Below, one piece after another: positions 23,462 through 34,356 of a DNA stretch of 64,000 nt. The stretch lies in NCBI RefSeq assembly GCF_000004075.3, contig NC_026659.2, positions 25,252,272-25,316,271 on the forward strand. The letters are read 5' to 3'. Every line of letters begins with the position of its first letter. Positions within the stretch are counted from its first letter, which is position 1. The position numbers and the translations under genes are program-made. The notes below the pieces were generated by a model. It ran no database searches. It was given only the letters and a program-made list of their open reading frames with translations, and was not told the DNA's origin. This DNA comes from Cucumis sativus. Taxonomy: Eukaryota > Streptophyta > Magnoliopsida > Cucurbitales > Cucurbitaceae.

Positions 23462-23800
23462 AGAAAATAACTCGACTGGACCATCTCATTGATGAATAGG
23501 TAGAAATTGTGTTCTTTGTTTCGTTAAGACAGTTGGTCCATTATATTCTGGTGCAAAATATTTCTCCACGTACGTCTGTATCCTGAAAACTCCATGTATT
23601 TTGATAGTTAAAGGATGGCCACACACCAGACTTAAAAGGGACCGCAATAGTCATTTTTAGCAAGAAGAAGGCTGGTATAAGTTAATTATTGAGGTCAGTC
23701 TAAAAGTCATCAAAGGAATTAAGCTAAAAAAATAATATGTGTTCACAGAAGCCAATCAAAAGATCTATGTTAGGGAGTATATATATATATATAAGGTTAA
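23462..23800. repeat. P450-flank repeat unit, copy B, right part
   Basis: Resumes at GGACCATCTCATTGATGAAT, then AAACTCCATGTATTTTG, GGATGGCCACACACCAG and TTATTGAGGTCAGTCTAAAA, as in copies A, C and D. Confidence 0.7.
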
Positions 23801-24479
23801 AAGACAAATTCTAGATTACAAAATGTTACAAGTTTTGTTTTGGAAAAGTTTTGAAAAATTACATTTTCAAGGTTTATTTAATTTGTTCACTATCTATACC
23901 CTTTCAAATCCTTTATATTTACTTGATTAATTAGAATATGAGAAATTATTTGAAGTAACAAAATTTCTCAAAATATTAACAAATAAAGCACAAATTGTGT
24001 ACTCTATCTTGATTTATTGTTGTTGATTGTAAATAAGACTATCATATCTTAATTACTATATTGGAAAACAATAACCATTTTAATTAATTAATAGTAATAC
24101 CCCCACGTCCAGGATTTGGAATTCGAATCTCTAAAAATCCCCTACGACCTTGCATGCAACCATCTTAGAAAAATTCCTAGGAGGTCACCTAACATAGGAT
24201 TGTTCCAAGCTAAGCACATTTAACTTTGAAGTTCTTATGATCGAGCTACCGAAAAGGAACTGCACCTTATTGGTATAGGAAGTAACTTTTAATTCTTTAA
24301 AGTTTTTCTTAACCTAACTTTCATGTTCTCAGTATCCCTCTCATTCGATGTGATATTGGTTCATTCGTGTTTCCCTCCTAAACTCGGGCGTTACATTAGA
24401 TGATGTTAATTTATCATTGCTATTAAAATTAATTATAAAACCTTCTTCATTTTAAATTAATCATTAACTAAAAATAATT
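23801..24479. other. intergenic between the two parts of unit B
   Basis: AT-rich, no gene. 24100-24400 contains a less AT-rich stretch (ACCCCCACGTCCAGGATTTG, TCGATGTGATATTGG) absent at the same place in copies A and C, so probably an insertion of unknown type. Confidence 0.4.
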
Positions 24480-24960
24480 AGTTACATCAAAGAATAGAGC
24501 GAGACATTAGCTAACAATACTTGTTCGGTAGAACAATTGCGGGGATTATAAAAATCAAACTTTCAGAATCTTGGGAAGAAAGTCATATTAATTACTGTTA
24601 TGTTAAATTAATTTTGACAATAAATGAAAGGTCATATATGAAAAAAAAAAATGGATCTAATACAAAACACAACTTCAAGCACAATGTCACAAAATATATA
24701 TGATAAGAGGGCTCGAATGAACACAATCTCTCTCTCGAGATCTACCATAGCTATAGAAAACTCAACTTCAAAAAGGAATGCATAAAATTCCTCAATAACA
24801 ATACATGAAGTTAGTTTAGGCTTAGGCAACCCCTAAGCTCAAAACATTTAATATACACAATTTTTTTAATTAACGAGTCGACTAACTCTAAAAATGAAAA
24901 AGATCATCATTATAAATATGGCCTAGTTTTGAAAATATAATTTTAGATGAGAATAAATAT
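24480..24960. repeat. second part of P450-flank unit B
   Basis: Matches 14225-14760 and, in part, 50180-50270 and 55790-55990 (inverted). Shared text: ATATATATGATAAGAGGGCT, GAGATCTACCATAGCTATAG and CCCCTAAGCTCAAAACATT. Confidence 0.65.
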
Positions 24961-25089
24961 TCTCTACAAAAAAAATAAGGAAGTCAAATATAAAAATCTT
25001 CAAATCACGCTGACAATTATAAAAATGATATAATTTGTATTCCATCACATGTAACACAAGTTCTTGAAATAAGACACCATTGTCGTTCT

Positions 25090-25285
25090 TGGCAATGTCT
25101 TTGATATGTTGCTCCAGTTGTAACTAAATCGGGTTTTTCTCTAGCCCCACAATTTTTGTACCTCCGTGCTTATTGAATATATATCGGAAATGATGATGGT
25201 GCTAAAAAGGTGCCTACCTAGTAGAGATGCTTGGGTGCACCTACTAACCCACATTGGTATCTTTTTTTAAAAAAAAATTGCTCCA
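25090..25285 (+). mobile_element. LINE 3' tail relic
   Basis: TATTGAATATATATCGGAAA, ATGGTGCTAAAAAGGTGCC, TACCTAGTAGAGATGCTTGG and GTGCACCTACTAACCCAC match the 3' tail at 38215-38310 of the LINE relic beside P450-7. No coding part is kept. Confidence 0.65.
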
Positions 25286-25329
25286 GGTTTGTCTATAATA
25301 AAATAATTAAGCTAACCACACAACAGTTT

Positions 25330-25750
25330 TGTAATAAAATCAGCCCATCACACTACAATAACAGTATCAATTGTTAATAGTAATATTAGCTAAGTCATGT
25401 AATGGATAGTCAATACTTAACCAAACAGACTGTATGTGTTCTAAAATAGAATTAGTTGTGAGTATTAAATCTTAGTTTTGTTTCCAATCAATTTGATACC
25501 GTTTTTTTTCATTGTTATTTTGTGTGCTATAAATTAATGCTGAGTATTGGCCATTGGGGATTGGTTTTGTTGTGGGTTTTTTATTGCTCTTTGAACGAAG
25601 TTTCCTTTCATTTTCAAAATATAATAATAATTGCAACACTTAATTAACAATAATTTAGAGAAGAAAAAAAATGGGATGTTGATACCCAAATATCTTTCTC
25701 ATTTAATTATATTACTTTCAAAGTTTACTTTCATTTTCTAGATATTGATA
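25330..25750. repeat. duplicated segment shared with 51180-51500
   Basis: Shared text includes CCAATCAATTTGATA-CGTTTT, GTTATTTTGTGTGCTATAAA, TTGGGGATTG-GGTTTTGTTG and GGGATGTTGATACCCAAATA. It marks the far end of the block duplication that carries P450-4 and P450-8. Confidence 0.65.
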
Positions 25751-25849
25751 TTTTGAACCTTATTTGTGTGGTGTTCTACTTTTTAATATTTGAATAACGT
25801 TTATGAAAATTTTATTTTGAATTTAAGAAAATTATTTTAAATTATGGAG

Positions 25850-26040
25850 CTTCTTAAAAATATTTATAAATATAGAAAAATATCACAATCTATCTATGTT
25901 AGTTAAACCATGATAGACCAAAATAAATTACTATCAATGTCTATCTTTGTCATGATAGACACACAAATAATTGTCTATTTTGGTCTATCACGATTCATTG
26001 TGGATGTATAGATTGTGATGTTTTCACTATATTTTGTAAA
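25850..26040. repeat. dispersed AT-rich repeat, copy 4
   Basis: Contains TATCACAATCTATCTATG, ATGATAGACCAAAATAAATT, TATCAATGTCTATCTTTG and CATGATAGACACACAAATAA, an inverted-repeat core of the same family. Confidence 0.55.
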
Positions 26041-26099
26041 AGTTTTGGTTCATTTTGTTATACTCGAAGAAAACAATACTCATATATATATTATTGGAA

Positions 26100-26660
26100 A
26101 TGTGACCAAAGTTTCTACATCAATTAATAATATCCAAAGTGGATAATATTATATTATTGTGGAGATACTTGAAGGGCATGTTGTCCTAACGAGTGGATAT
26201 AAGAACGTAATCATGCCTCTAACTTGATCATGTCGGTAGAATCCTTGAATAAAAAGATGTAGTAGAGCCTTGAAAATAGGTCATGTTTGTGATTCGTGTG
26301 GTTGAACACTATTAGATAGACGATGAGGTCTAGAAAGAGGAGTTAGTTTAGATAGAGTTAAGAGAATGTATGGATGGTTATTTGAGGGGAGGCTTGGTGG
26401 TACTTTTTTGAAGGGGAGGATTAACGGTAATGCAACCAATGTCTGCCTCGACCACACACTATATTTAGATAAGGGAATGCCTGCAGGTTATTGGATGACT
26501 ATATATCTCCAATGGTATGATGAGACTTTTTGGAGTTATACCAAAAGCAAAGACATGAGGGTACGGTGCAATATATGCTTAAAATGGACAATATATCATA
26601 CCATTATACAGAGATTTGGAGGATCAAACCAACATAACATAACAATATTTAAATGAAAAG
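26100..26660. repeat. dispersed repeat with 'ggacaatat-cataccatt' text, two partial copies
   Basis: 26120-26200 (AAAGTGGATAATATTATA, GTGGAGATACTTGAAGGGC) and 26490-26645 (CTCCAATGGTATGATGAGAC, AAAATGGACAATATATCATA, ATTTGGAGGATCAAACC) match the stretch at 56745-56935. I recall similar text as a common plant dispersed repeat but cannot assign a class. The 96-residue plus-strand frame at 26366 is made largely of this repeat. Confidence 0.5.
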
Positions 26661-26989
26661 AAAATTCGGATTAGAGTAATTATGGTGGTCTTACTGCAGC
26701 CACAAGTCCAAGCCGCATGAGATAACAGCAACCATGCCGTGGCCCAGCTTTGCATCATATGCATTCGGTTAAATCAAGAAAAGTCCAAAATAATGCATAG
26801 TGATCGACCCCAATGTCACTCTGTAAGTCAGAATGATGTTGGAAAAATTCATGACGTAAATGCATGGCTATGAATAATCGATAAAAAAAAAAAAATCTAG
26901 AATTAAACCACACATTTAATTTGGGTTCATTTTTTGGAACCTCAACCCAAGAAGATGTCTCAGTGAAAGAGAGGTAACATCATGGAACA

Positions 26990-27560
26990 ATTCCCACTCC
27001 CAATCCGTTGAAAGGTTTTAGCACATTAACATCGAACTTAAATAGAAACAAATGCTATACCACAAGATGTTCATCACCATCAACAGATCTCTCAAAAAAA
27101 ACCTTCAAACCTTTGAAATCATATCGTCTTTCAACTGTGCCTAACAAGTGCAAATTCTTCTTATGGACAGTCATTCACAACAAAATCAACACGATGGATG
27201 TCATCCAAAAAAAATGTCCATCACTATGCTTAAGCCCAAACAGATGAATCCTTTGCTATACCAACAACGAAGACTTCAACCACCTACTTCTGGCCGATTG
27301 TAAGGTCACAAAATCGATCTGAAACAAAATCTTGAGAGCAATTGAAAGATCAATAAACAATGATAATCTAAACTCCCTAAGCAGATCTTTAAGCAAGCTG
27401 AAACAAACAAGCAGAAGAAATATCATTCGCTTCAATGCAGTTGCTGCTTTCATTAGGACAGTGTGGTTAGAAAGAAACAACTGATCGATTTTTAAGGAAA
27501 AATCCAAATCCATTGTTAATCTTTGAGAAGAAGTGATTAAAAACTAAGCATAAAATGTGC
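26990..27560 (+). mobile_element. LINE ORF2 relic (zinc-binding RT C-terminus)
   Basis: The plus-strand frame reads VPNKCKFFLWTVIHNKINTM, CPSLCLSPNR, stop, ILCYTNNEDFNHLLLADC, stop, and later FIRTVWLERNN. This is the zf-RVT region of plant L1-type LINEs, with the W-x-H and Cys/His pattern. At least four stop codons interrupt it and the RT catalytic core is missing. A dead copy. Confidence 0.85.
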
Positions 27561-29400
27561 CTCAATAGATGAACACTTGGTCATCATCTTTTTCTACTAT
27601 GATCACCTCTAAAACAGTATGAAAATTTTGTAAATATTTTGGTTAGTTTTGGAGTATTTGAAAATTATGCAGCCTCACATGTAGATGGTAGTGATAGAGA
27701 ATAAAAAGTTGGTATTAAATGGAGCCGCAAGTGGCCCTGCCCGGTACTCTCCACTCAATCACTCTCTCTTGTAACACCACAGGTTCAATTATTGGAATGA
27801 TAATATATATATAGAGGATGATTTATTGGAATATTGTATTTTCAAAAACTTATTAGTAAAACAAGATTGGTTTTAAAATGCATTCAGAAGGACGAGTGAA
27901 GAGAAAATTAGAGAGGACGAGGAAGAGATCAGAGAAAATTGGAAGTGAGAGAAAAGGATGTACTCTTGCAAAATGTATCCATTCGGGTGACAATTTTTCT
28001 CTCATTATTTTTTTTTTCATTTATTTCATTTGTTTTTTTTTTTTTTTTTTCTGTTTTATTTTATTTTATGCAAATGTTTTGTTAGCAATTTAAATATAAA
28101 AAAAATAGATACACAAGATTTAAATAAAAAACCAAAAGAAAAAAGCAGGAGTAAAAATATGATTTGTCCTAATATTTCAATATTTTAAAAAATTAACATT
28201 AGATAAATTCACAATACATTATTTGAAGTTTTAATTTTATAGATATATAAATTGAAATCTTTTAGTTTAGTTTTTTTTATACCATTTTAGAGTTTTTTAT
28301 ATATAATTTTTCTCATTTTTGATTTGACTAGGGTAAGTCTTTTAAATTAAAAAGATTGGTTTGCCGATTTGCATTATTTTTTTAATGTAAATAGTGAAAT
28401 GATACAAACCTATGATCGAATGATCTTTTATTTATTTTAATGTTTCAGATTATTTCAAAGTCATAAAACATATGACAAACGGAATGATAAGATATATGAT
28501 ACACAAAGAGTTTTTCATATGTTTTCAATTATTTTACCTTTAACTATTTTTCAATTATAAACAATTACTAAAAATACAATCGTAAATTTTCATAAGAAAT
28601 AATATTAATATACTATATAATAAATAATATTAAAATAGCAAAAAAAAAAGTTATGATAATAGGGCAATGTCACTACATTTTCTATATTGAAGAAATAACA
28701 AATTTAAAAGTTAATAACTCTCTTATAGCTCTTTGATAGTCATATGATAGCCGTCTGATTTCACTAATTACTTGTCATATTTACCCGTATTCACAATATT
28801 AAAAAAAGAGGTGTCATGAGTTGTTTTTTCTAAACGTTTTTGTCATTCGATGCAATTTCCTTATATTTTAAAATATTGTTTTTAAAATTATTATATTTTA
28901 AAAGATTAACTATTTTTAGGGTAAAAACATTTGTAAAAGACAGATTTTTTTTTAAAATAATGTGTTTTTAAAAAGTATTTTCAAAATTAGGGTAGTTGGA
29001 AATTTATGTTTTTGTTTAAATGTTCAACTTTAAATATGTGAAAATTTTAGTTTTTGTTTAAATGGCCAAATTTTTGGTAATTTATGTTTATTATGAACAA
29101 ATTAAAAAAATAAACTAAAGGTAAAACACATCATTAGTGATATCTTATAAGAATTTTTGTTAATTTATTAAAGAAATCTTGTGGCTTATAGATAGATTGA
29201 GAAAAAAATATTTTGAACGTTTTTTTTAATACTTGGTTCTCTACTTTTAAAATATATATATTATATATTGATATTATTAAGAATACTCCTACATCTAAAT
29301 CATGTATTAGCAACTTCTAATTTATAATTAATTTTAAAAAGTTCAATTTTTTATTTATACAACTTGAATAAGTTCTAGCAAAATTTAAAAACACTTAAAT
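27561..29400. other. AT-rich intergenic, no gene
   Basis: Long A/T runs, e.g. T18 around 28031. The frame at 27878-28093 is Arg/Lys then Phe-rich low complexity. Nothing recognised. Confidence 0.45.
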
Positions 29401-29592
29401 TATACAACTTAAGAAGCTTCCCCATCTCCCTCTACGACATCATCGCCTTGTCGTCGTCGTCGCCGTCGAATGCGTCTACGAAGGAAGAACGAAAAAGAGG
29501 AAGAGAAAAAATTAAGAGAGGAAGGAAAAAAGATTTCGAATGAAGGCAGAATGAAGGCAGAATGAAGGGATTGTAAGGTTTTTAAAATAGGC

Positions 29593-29619
29593 GAAGTCGT
29601 GTACCCCGTACACGACTTC
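29593..29619. repeat. perfect palindrome, 12-bp arms
   Basis: Arms GAAGTCGTGTAC and GTACACGACTTC around a CCC centre, with no mismatch. Confidence 0.9.
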
Positions 29620-29758
29620 CTGCATGCGCGACACGCGTCCACACCCTCTGAACCCTCTGAACCACACGTGTACACGATTCCAGTCAAAAAACGTGGGCCG
29701 GGTCCACGACTCCACTCGGATATCGTAAACCCGGTCCACGACACCATTTCGATTTGTT

Positions 29759-29785
29759 GAAGTCGTGTATCCCGTACACGACTTC
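29759..29785. repeat. second copy of the palindrome, one mismatch
   Basis: Same arms and spacing, GAAGTCGTGTAT / GTACACGACTTC around CCC; 166 bp from the first copy. A related TGTACACGA lies between them near 29668. Confidence 0.9.
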
Positions 29786-30067
29786 AGTCACCTATTTTTG
29801 AAAATACTTTCCCAACTACTCTATTTTTGTAAATACTTTTACAAAACACATTATTTTTTAAAAAAATCATTTTTTCTATATTATACATGTGTTCCATTCC
29901 TCCTTTTAAACAACAATTTTGATAGAAAAAGAAAATAAATCTATAGATCACATCACTAATTTCTGTGGCTTAAAATGATCTCCTATTGTGCAAAATTATT
30001 GATACTTGACAATGACAAAATCATTGTACAATAAAGTGAGATACAAGTTATATTGATTTATATTTCC

Positions 30068-30076
30068 TATATATAA
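30068..30076 (+). promoter_or_regulatory. TATA box of P450-5
   Basis: CTATATAAC in the context TTTCCTATATAACCC; the same string stands before P450-7 on the other strand (41671-41680). It is 76-84 nt from the ATG. Confidence 0.6.
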
Positions 30077-30128
30077 CCCTGCCAACAATGTCCATTACTT
30101 TGTGCCTTTCTTTCTCTTCCTCTCTCAG

Positions 30129-30137
30129 ATGCTATAG
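30129..30137 (+). other. two-codon upstream ORF ATG-CTA-TAG before P450-5
   Basis: Lies 23 nt before the main ATG and about 55 nt after the TATA box, so it should be inside the 5'UTR. Identical in sequence and distance to those of P450-3 and P450-7. Confidence 0.55.
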
Positions 30138-30151
30138 TTGATTCATACACT

Positions 30152-32174
30152 ATGCTTAGCCTTTACGTTTTTGTTCTCTTTTTCTTATGTTCTCTACTCC
30201 TCCTAAAAACCAAGAAAAATGTTGAACTTAAACACAACGATGACCATAAATTTCTTCCTCCTCCAAGCCCTCTAAAGCTTCCTTTGTTAGGTCATTTACA
30301 CCTCCTTGGCTCTCACCCTCATCGCTCCTTGTGGAACCTTTCGAGAACACACAGCCCTGTTATGCTCCTCAAATTCGGCTTTGTCCCGACCGTCATCATT
30401 TCCTCCGCAAAGGTTGCAGAAGAGTTGTTCAAACGTCATGACCTTGCTTCATGTAGCCGCCCTTGCTTAGCGGCCACTGCAAAATATTCATACAACTTCT
30501 TGGACTTGATTTTTTCCTCTTACAATGATCACTGGAGGGAGCTTCGTAAGATTTGTATCGTCGAGCTCTTTAGTGCAAAACGTGTGCAATCTTTTCAACA
30601 TATTAGAGAAGAGGGAGTGAATCAACTTATGAATTCCATCTCTCAATCCTCATCTTCTTCAACTCTATTTGATTTTACAGTAAAATCGTATTCTCTCACT
30701 GCTAATATCTTGACTAGGATTGTGTTTGGGAAGAGTATTAGAGAGAGTAAAAGTGAACTAGATGATAGTGATGTTGAGGGGGTTATACAAAAAGCGAGCA
30801 TGGCAATGGGAAGATTCTCGGCAAGTGATTTCTTTCCTAGTTTCGGATGGATTATTGATCGGCTCACTGGTGTTCATGAGCAGCTTGAGAAAAACTTTCA
30901 GGAGTTGGATGCTTTTTTAGAACATGTAATCGAGGATCGTATTAACTTTAGGGCAGCTTGTCAAAAAGAAGAAAACATTCTTGATGTTTTGTTGAGAATG
31001 GAGAGAGATTGCTATGAATTTGGTTCAATCAAATTCACTCGAGATTGCATTAAGGCAGTTGGCATGGTAAATCTTAAATTTGTTATGCATAACACATAGT
31101 AATTTTATCTCAAAATCGTTTAAATTATTTTCTAAACCTATGAGGATCTTTATTAATCTTTTAATGTAAATTTTCTAACAAAGCCGATTGGTTTTGGTAC
31201 AGTAATATTCAAAAGGTTTTATGTAATATTTATTGATTGTTTTAAAAGATAAAAAATTTACAATTAAGTTTGGAAACCAATTTTTTATAAATGAGAAATC
31301 CAAACAAGTAACAAGAGAGGTTACCAAAATCAATTTTTCTAACTTTGCATAGCATGCCAAGGTAATTAATTTTCTTGGTAGCTTACTTCGACTATCATAC
31401 GAGAGTAATAGTAATTATGAGAACTGTGTGCAATGTCATTGTACATCAATATATGTTTAGTTTTTTCAATGAACATGGTCAAAGACCAAATTTTCCATAT
31501 TATGAAATGAAAAATTTTAAATTCTTATGTTCATTTTCTTTTGGTGTGTGTGATTTAAGAATTTATTTTTAGCTGGAGTGGAAACAGGAGCAAACACACT
31601 TGTTTGGACAATGACAGAGCTAGTTAAAAATTCAAAAATAATGAAGAAGCTACAACATGAAATTAGAAGTACCATCATTCAACAAGATCAAGTGAAGGAG
31701 AACGAGCTCGAAAAGCTTCAATATCTAAAAATGGTGGTGAAAGAGGCTTTACGGCTTCATCCACCCATCCCACTTCTTCCAAGAGAAACCATGTCTCATT
31801 TTAAACTCAATGGTTATGATATCAATCCAAAAACTCGTATTCATGTGAATGCATGGGCAATTGGAAGAGACCCTGATTGTTGGAAAAATCCACAAGAATT
31901 TTGTCCAGAGAGATTTATGGAAAGTAATATTGATTACAAAGGACAAAACTTCGAGTTAATTCCATTTGGAGCTGGTAGAAGAGTATGTCCGGGTGTGAAT
32001 ATGGGGATTGCAACAGTAGAGTTAGCATTGGCTAATATGCTACTGTGTTTTGATTGGAAATTACCAAATGGAATGAAAGAAGAAGATTTAGATATGGAAG
32101 AGGAATTTGGTCTTTCAGTTTGGAAGAAATCACCTCTTCAACTTCTTCCAATTCCTTACATAAACTCCAATTAA
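30152..32174 (+). CDS. P450-5: cytochrome P450 monooxygenase, CYP71 family
   Basis: Exon 1 30152-31066 and exon 2 31560-32174 around a 493-bp phase-0 intron; 509 residues. The N-terminal anchor (1-18) is followed by KTKK and a hinge reading PPPSPLKLP, where the second Pro of the usual PPKLP is Leu. C-helix WRELR is at 128-132, I-helix AGVETGA at the exon 2 start, ExxR at 367-370 and PERF after it. The haem loop is FGAGRRVCPG with Cys448. Exon 2 opens NLFLAG where the paralogs have D(I/L)FLAG, and the motif after the K-helix has one Leu fewer (PLLPRE). Catalytic residues are complete, so it is probably active. Closest to P450-7 and to pseudogene P450-3. Confidence 0.94.
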
Positions 32175-32930
32175 CACTCATTTCATCTTCATGTCATGGA
32201 TAAAGCAAGCATGCTGTAATGTTGGGTTTTCCCTCTTTAGTTTATATTATTGTAATTTGCAATAATGATAATATATTGGTCATAAAATCAACTCTTATAT
32301 TGGTCTTATTTATGCCTTTTTTTTTCTTTTTCATATTCTTTCTTTTTTGAAAAAAATATTAACTATAAGTACATATTAAACTTAAAAGTAAAATTACCTT
32401 TTCTATCTATCTTGCGTTTTTAGCTATAGGTTATTCGCCAATTTCACTGGAAAAAGATAGTAAATTTATAATTTGAAAATAGGAGAGTTTGCAAAAATGA
32501 CAAAAAAAAAAAAAAAAATTGAGATTAAAAGAACTTATGTCATTATATTTTCTAAATTTATTTTTTTAGTAGAAAAACGACTATTTCATTTAATTTAGGA
32601 TAACCGAACTTATGTCATTAGTTATTTTTTTTAAAAAAAATTTTGTCATCTAATGTAATTTTTGGTTGAAAAGGAATGCAAGATGAAATTAGATTTTATA
32701 GTAGATGACTTTTCTGAATTAAAATATCAAACATATAGCAATTATTTAAACAATTTGCAAATATAACAAATTATTTTTATTTTTTAATTATTTCAAAATT
32801 GTCCTTGGCTCTGTTTTATATGTGAAGGGTATAGTGGTAATTTGGCTCAAATGGTAAATTTGTAAATCTTTCATTCTCCTCCTCAGGTTTTTTTTAAGAA
32901 AAAGAAAAAAGAAAAGAGAGGATACAACCA
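32175..32930. other. 3' flank of P450-5
   Basis: The first 250 bases match the 3' flank of P450-3 (17839-18060; shared GATAATATATTGGTCATAAA). No gene. An A18-type run lies near 32502-32518. Confidence 0.5.
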
Positions 32931-33290
32931 ACAAAACACAGTGAGAGAGGTGGAGGGTCCGAACAGTTACCCACTTTACGACGTTGAGTTCCAGTTGACG
33001 GCGAACGGCAGTGGTGCTACGGTATTAGTTCGGTGTCAGGGTTCGAGCGTTTTTCGGCGTTTCAGAGTCGTTTTTTAGCGTTGGGTTTCGGCGGGTCCGT
33101 TTCAACATTGGGTTTCCGACGGGTCTGTTTCAGCGTTGGAACCAATCTCGATATCGGAGCCATTTCAGTCGAACGTGAGTCTCTCAGTTTTTCTTGGCAT
33201 TTGGTCGACGGTACAGTTGGATTTGTATTGTGGTTAATAACAGATTGCTATTTTGTTGAATTCTGTAATTGGTCGTTAATATGATAGTAA
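32931..33290. other. GC-rich island of unknown origin
   Basis: Marked rise in GC with repeated words (TTTCGGCG, GTTTCAGCGTTG, CGGGTC). An 83-residue plus-strand frame starts at 33033 but has no recognised domain. 'tgatagac' repeat text follows at 33290-33430, and AT-rich text with AAATATAACAAATTA precedes it. This layout resembles the block at 45160-45960, so it may be a transposable element with a gene-like interior. Confidence 0.35.
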
Positions 33291-33514
33291 TGATCTATTA
33301 GTTAATATGAGCACAGTGATATTAGTCTATGAATGATAGACTTGTATCTATCTAGTAGTCTATCAATGATATTTAGTCAATCGATGATATACTCTATCTT
33401 TTATAAATGATATATATGAGTGTAAGGCTAAGATGATAATTATATATATATTTTTTTCTTTTTTTACAGTAATTTATAATTATGATTAATGACTGTGATG
33501 GGTGTAACACTACC

Positions 33515-33600
33515 TCATTTGCAAGCTTCATACTGTAAAAAGGCCACGAAAACAAAATCATTTGCAAGCTTCATACTGTAAAAAGGCCACGAAAACAAAA
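33515..33600. repeat. tandem duplication, 43-bp unit x2
   Basis: TCATTTGCAAGCTTCATACT...GAAAACAAAA occurs twice back to back, starting at 33515 and 33558, with no internal difference. Confidence 0.9.
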
Positions 33601-34356
33601 GAAATATGATTGATGAGAAGATGAGGTCACAACTGCAAAAGTGCACACTTTCACTATTTTTACAACGATGTAACATTATGTTCTTGAGATAAGAATAATT
33701 TTGCTTGAAGATTAAGAACGTTTTTTTGTTAGCACTAAATACATTTTATTTGTTTGACTAAAACCTTACATAAGAACTTACCTTTACATGTAGGTGGCTT
33801 TCTCGTGTCCATACAAGTGGCAACCCCTTCAAAAAAATCAAAAGCACAACTTCAAACAGATTGGCATATAGACCATACGACGTCCACCACATAATGAAAA
33901 GCTTCAAACAAAATATTCATAATTAAGCAACGGCCCTAACAACATATCATCATCTTCAAGATCTAGAAATAGACACAACCAGAGATTTAATAGGGAAAAC
34001 ATGTTCCCCATTCAAAATCTACAAAGCATCAACAAATTAGAAACAATCCAGAAAATAATGAGTATACAGAATTTTTTAGATAATGAAAAATGAAGTCTGC
34101 AGAATAATATATCTACATATTCTAGAAGACATTGTGTGAGACACAATATAATTTCTGTATAAATATCACTAAAACAATCCGAGAAACAAAACTCAAACAT
34201 TCTTGAACAGAGACCATAGCCAATTCCATAATCCATAACACCATGCAGTACTACATATGATTACATTTCATACAACATTAACTAATTTGTTATATCTACA
34301 TTTGGGGTAATAATTATTCATTATTATTCTTCAATATATAGATAGCGATTAAACTA
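33601..34356. other. 3' flank of P450-6
   Basis: No gene. 34000-34356 is matched in inverted orientation at 44120-44480 and in part at 53085-53350 (shared AATATCACTAAAACAATC and its complement), showing that this flank was copied with other P450 genes. Confidence 0.55.

Larger units (their letters stand above)
29405..29790 (-). other. GC- and CpG-rich island with two long palindromes
   Basis: A sharp change from AT-rich DNA to sequence rich in CG (CGTCGTCGTCGCCGTCG, CATGCGCGACACGCGTCC). Two overlapping minus-strand frames of 112 and 75 residues cross it (29409-29747 and 29512-29739). The longer ends in an Arg-rich run (RRRIRRRRRR), and neither shows a known domain. The island is probably part of a mobile element of unidentified class. 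Confidence 0.45.

Noticed and set aside
26366-26656. 96-residue plus-strand frame as a gene
   Set aside because: More than half of it is the dispersed repeat also at 56745; no domain recognised.
29409-29747. 112-residue minus-strand frame as a gene
   Set aside because: It is open because of the CpG-rich composition and reads through both palindromes; there is no motif, and an Arg run ends it.
33033-33284. 83-residue plus-strand frame in the GC-rich island
   Set aside because: No domain and no splice-linked exon visible; kept only as part of the island.
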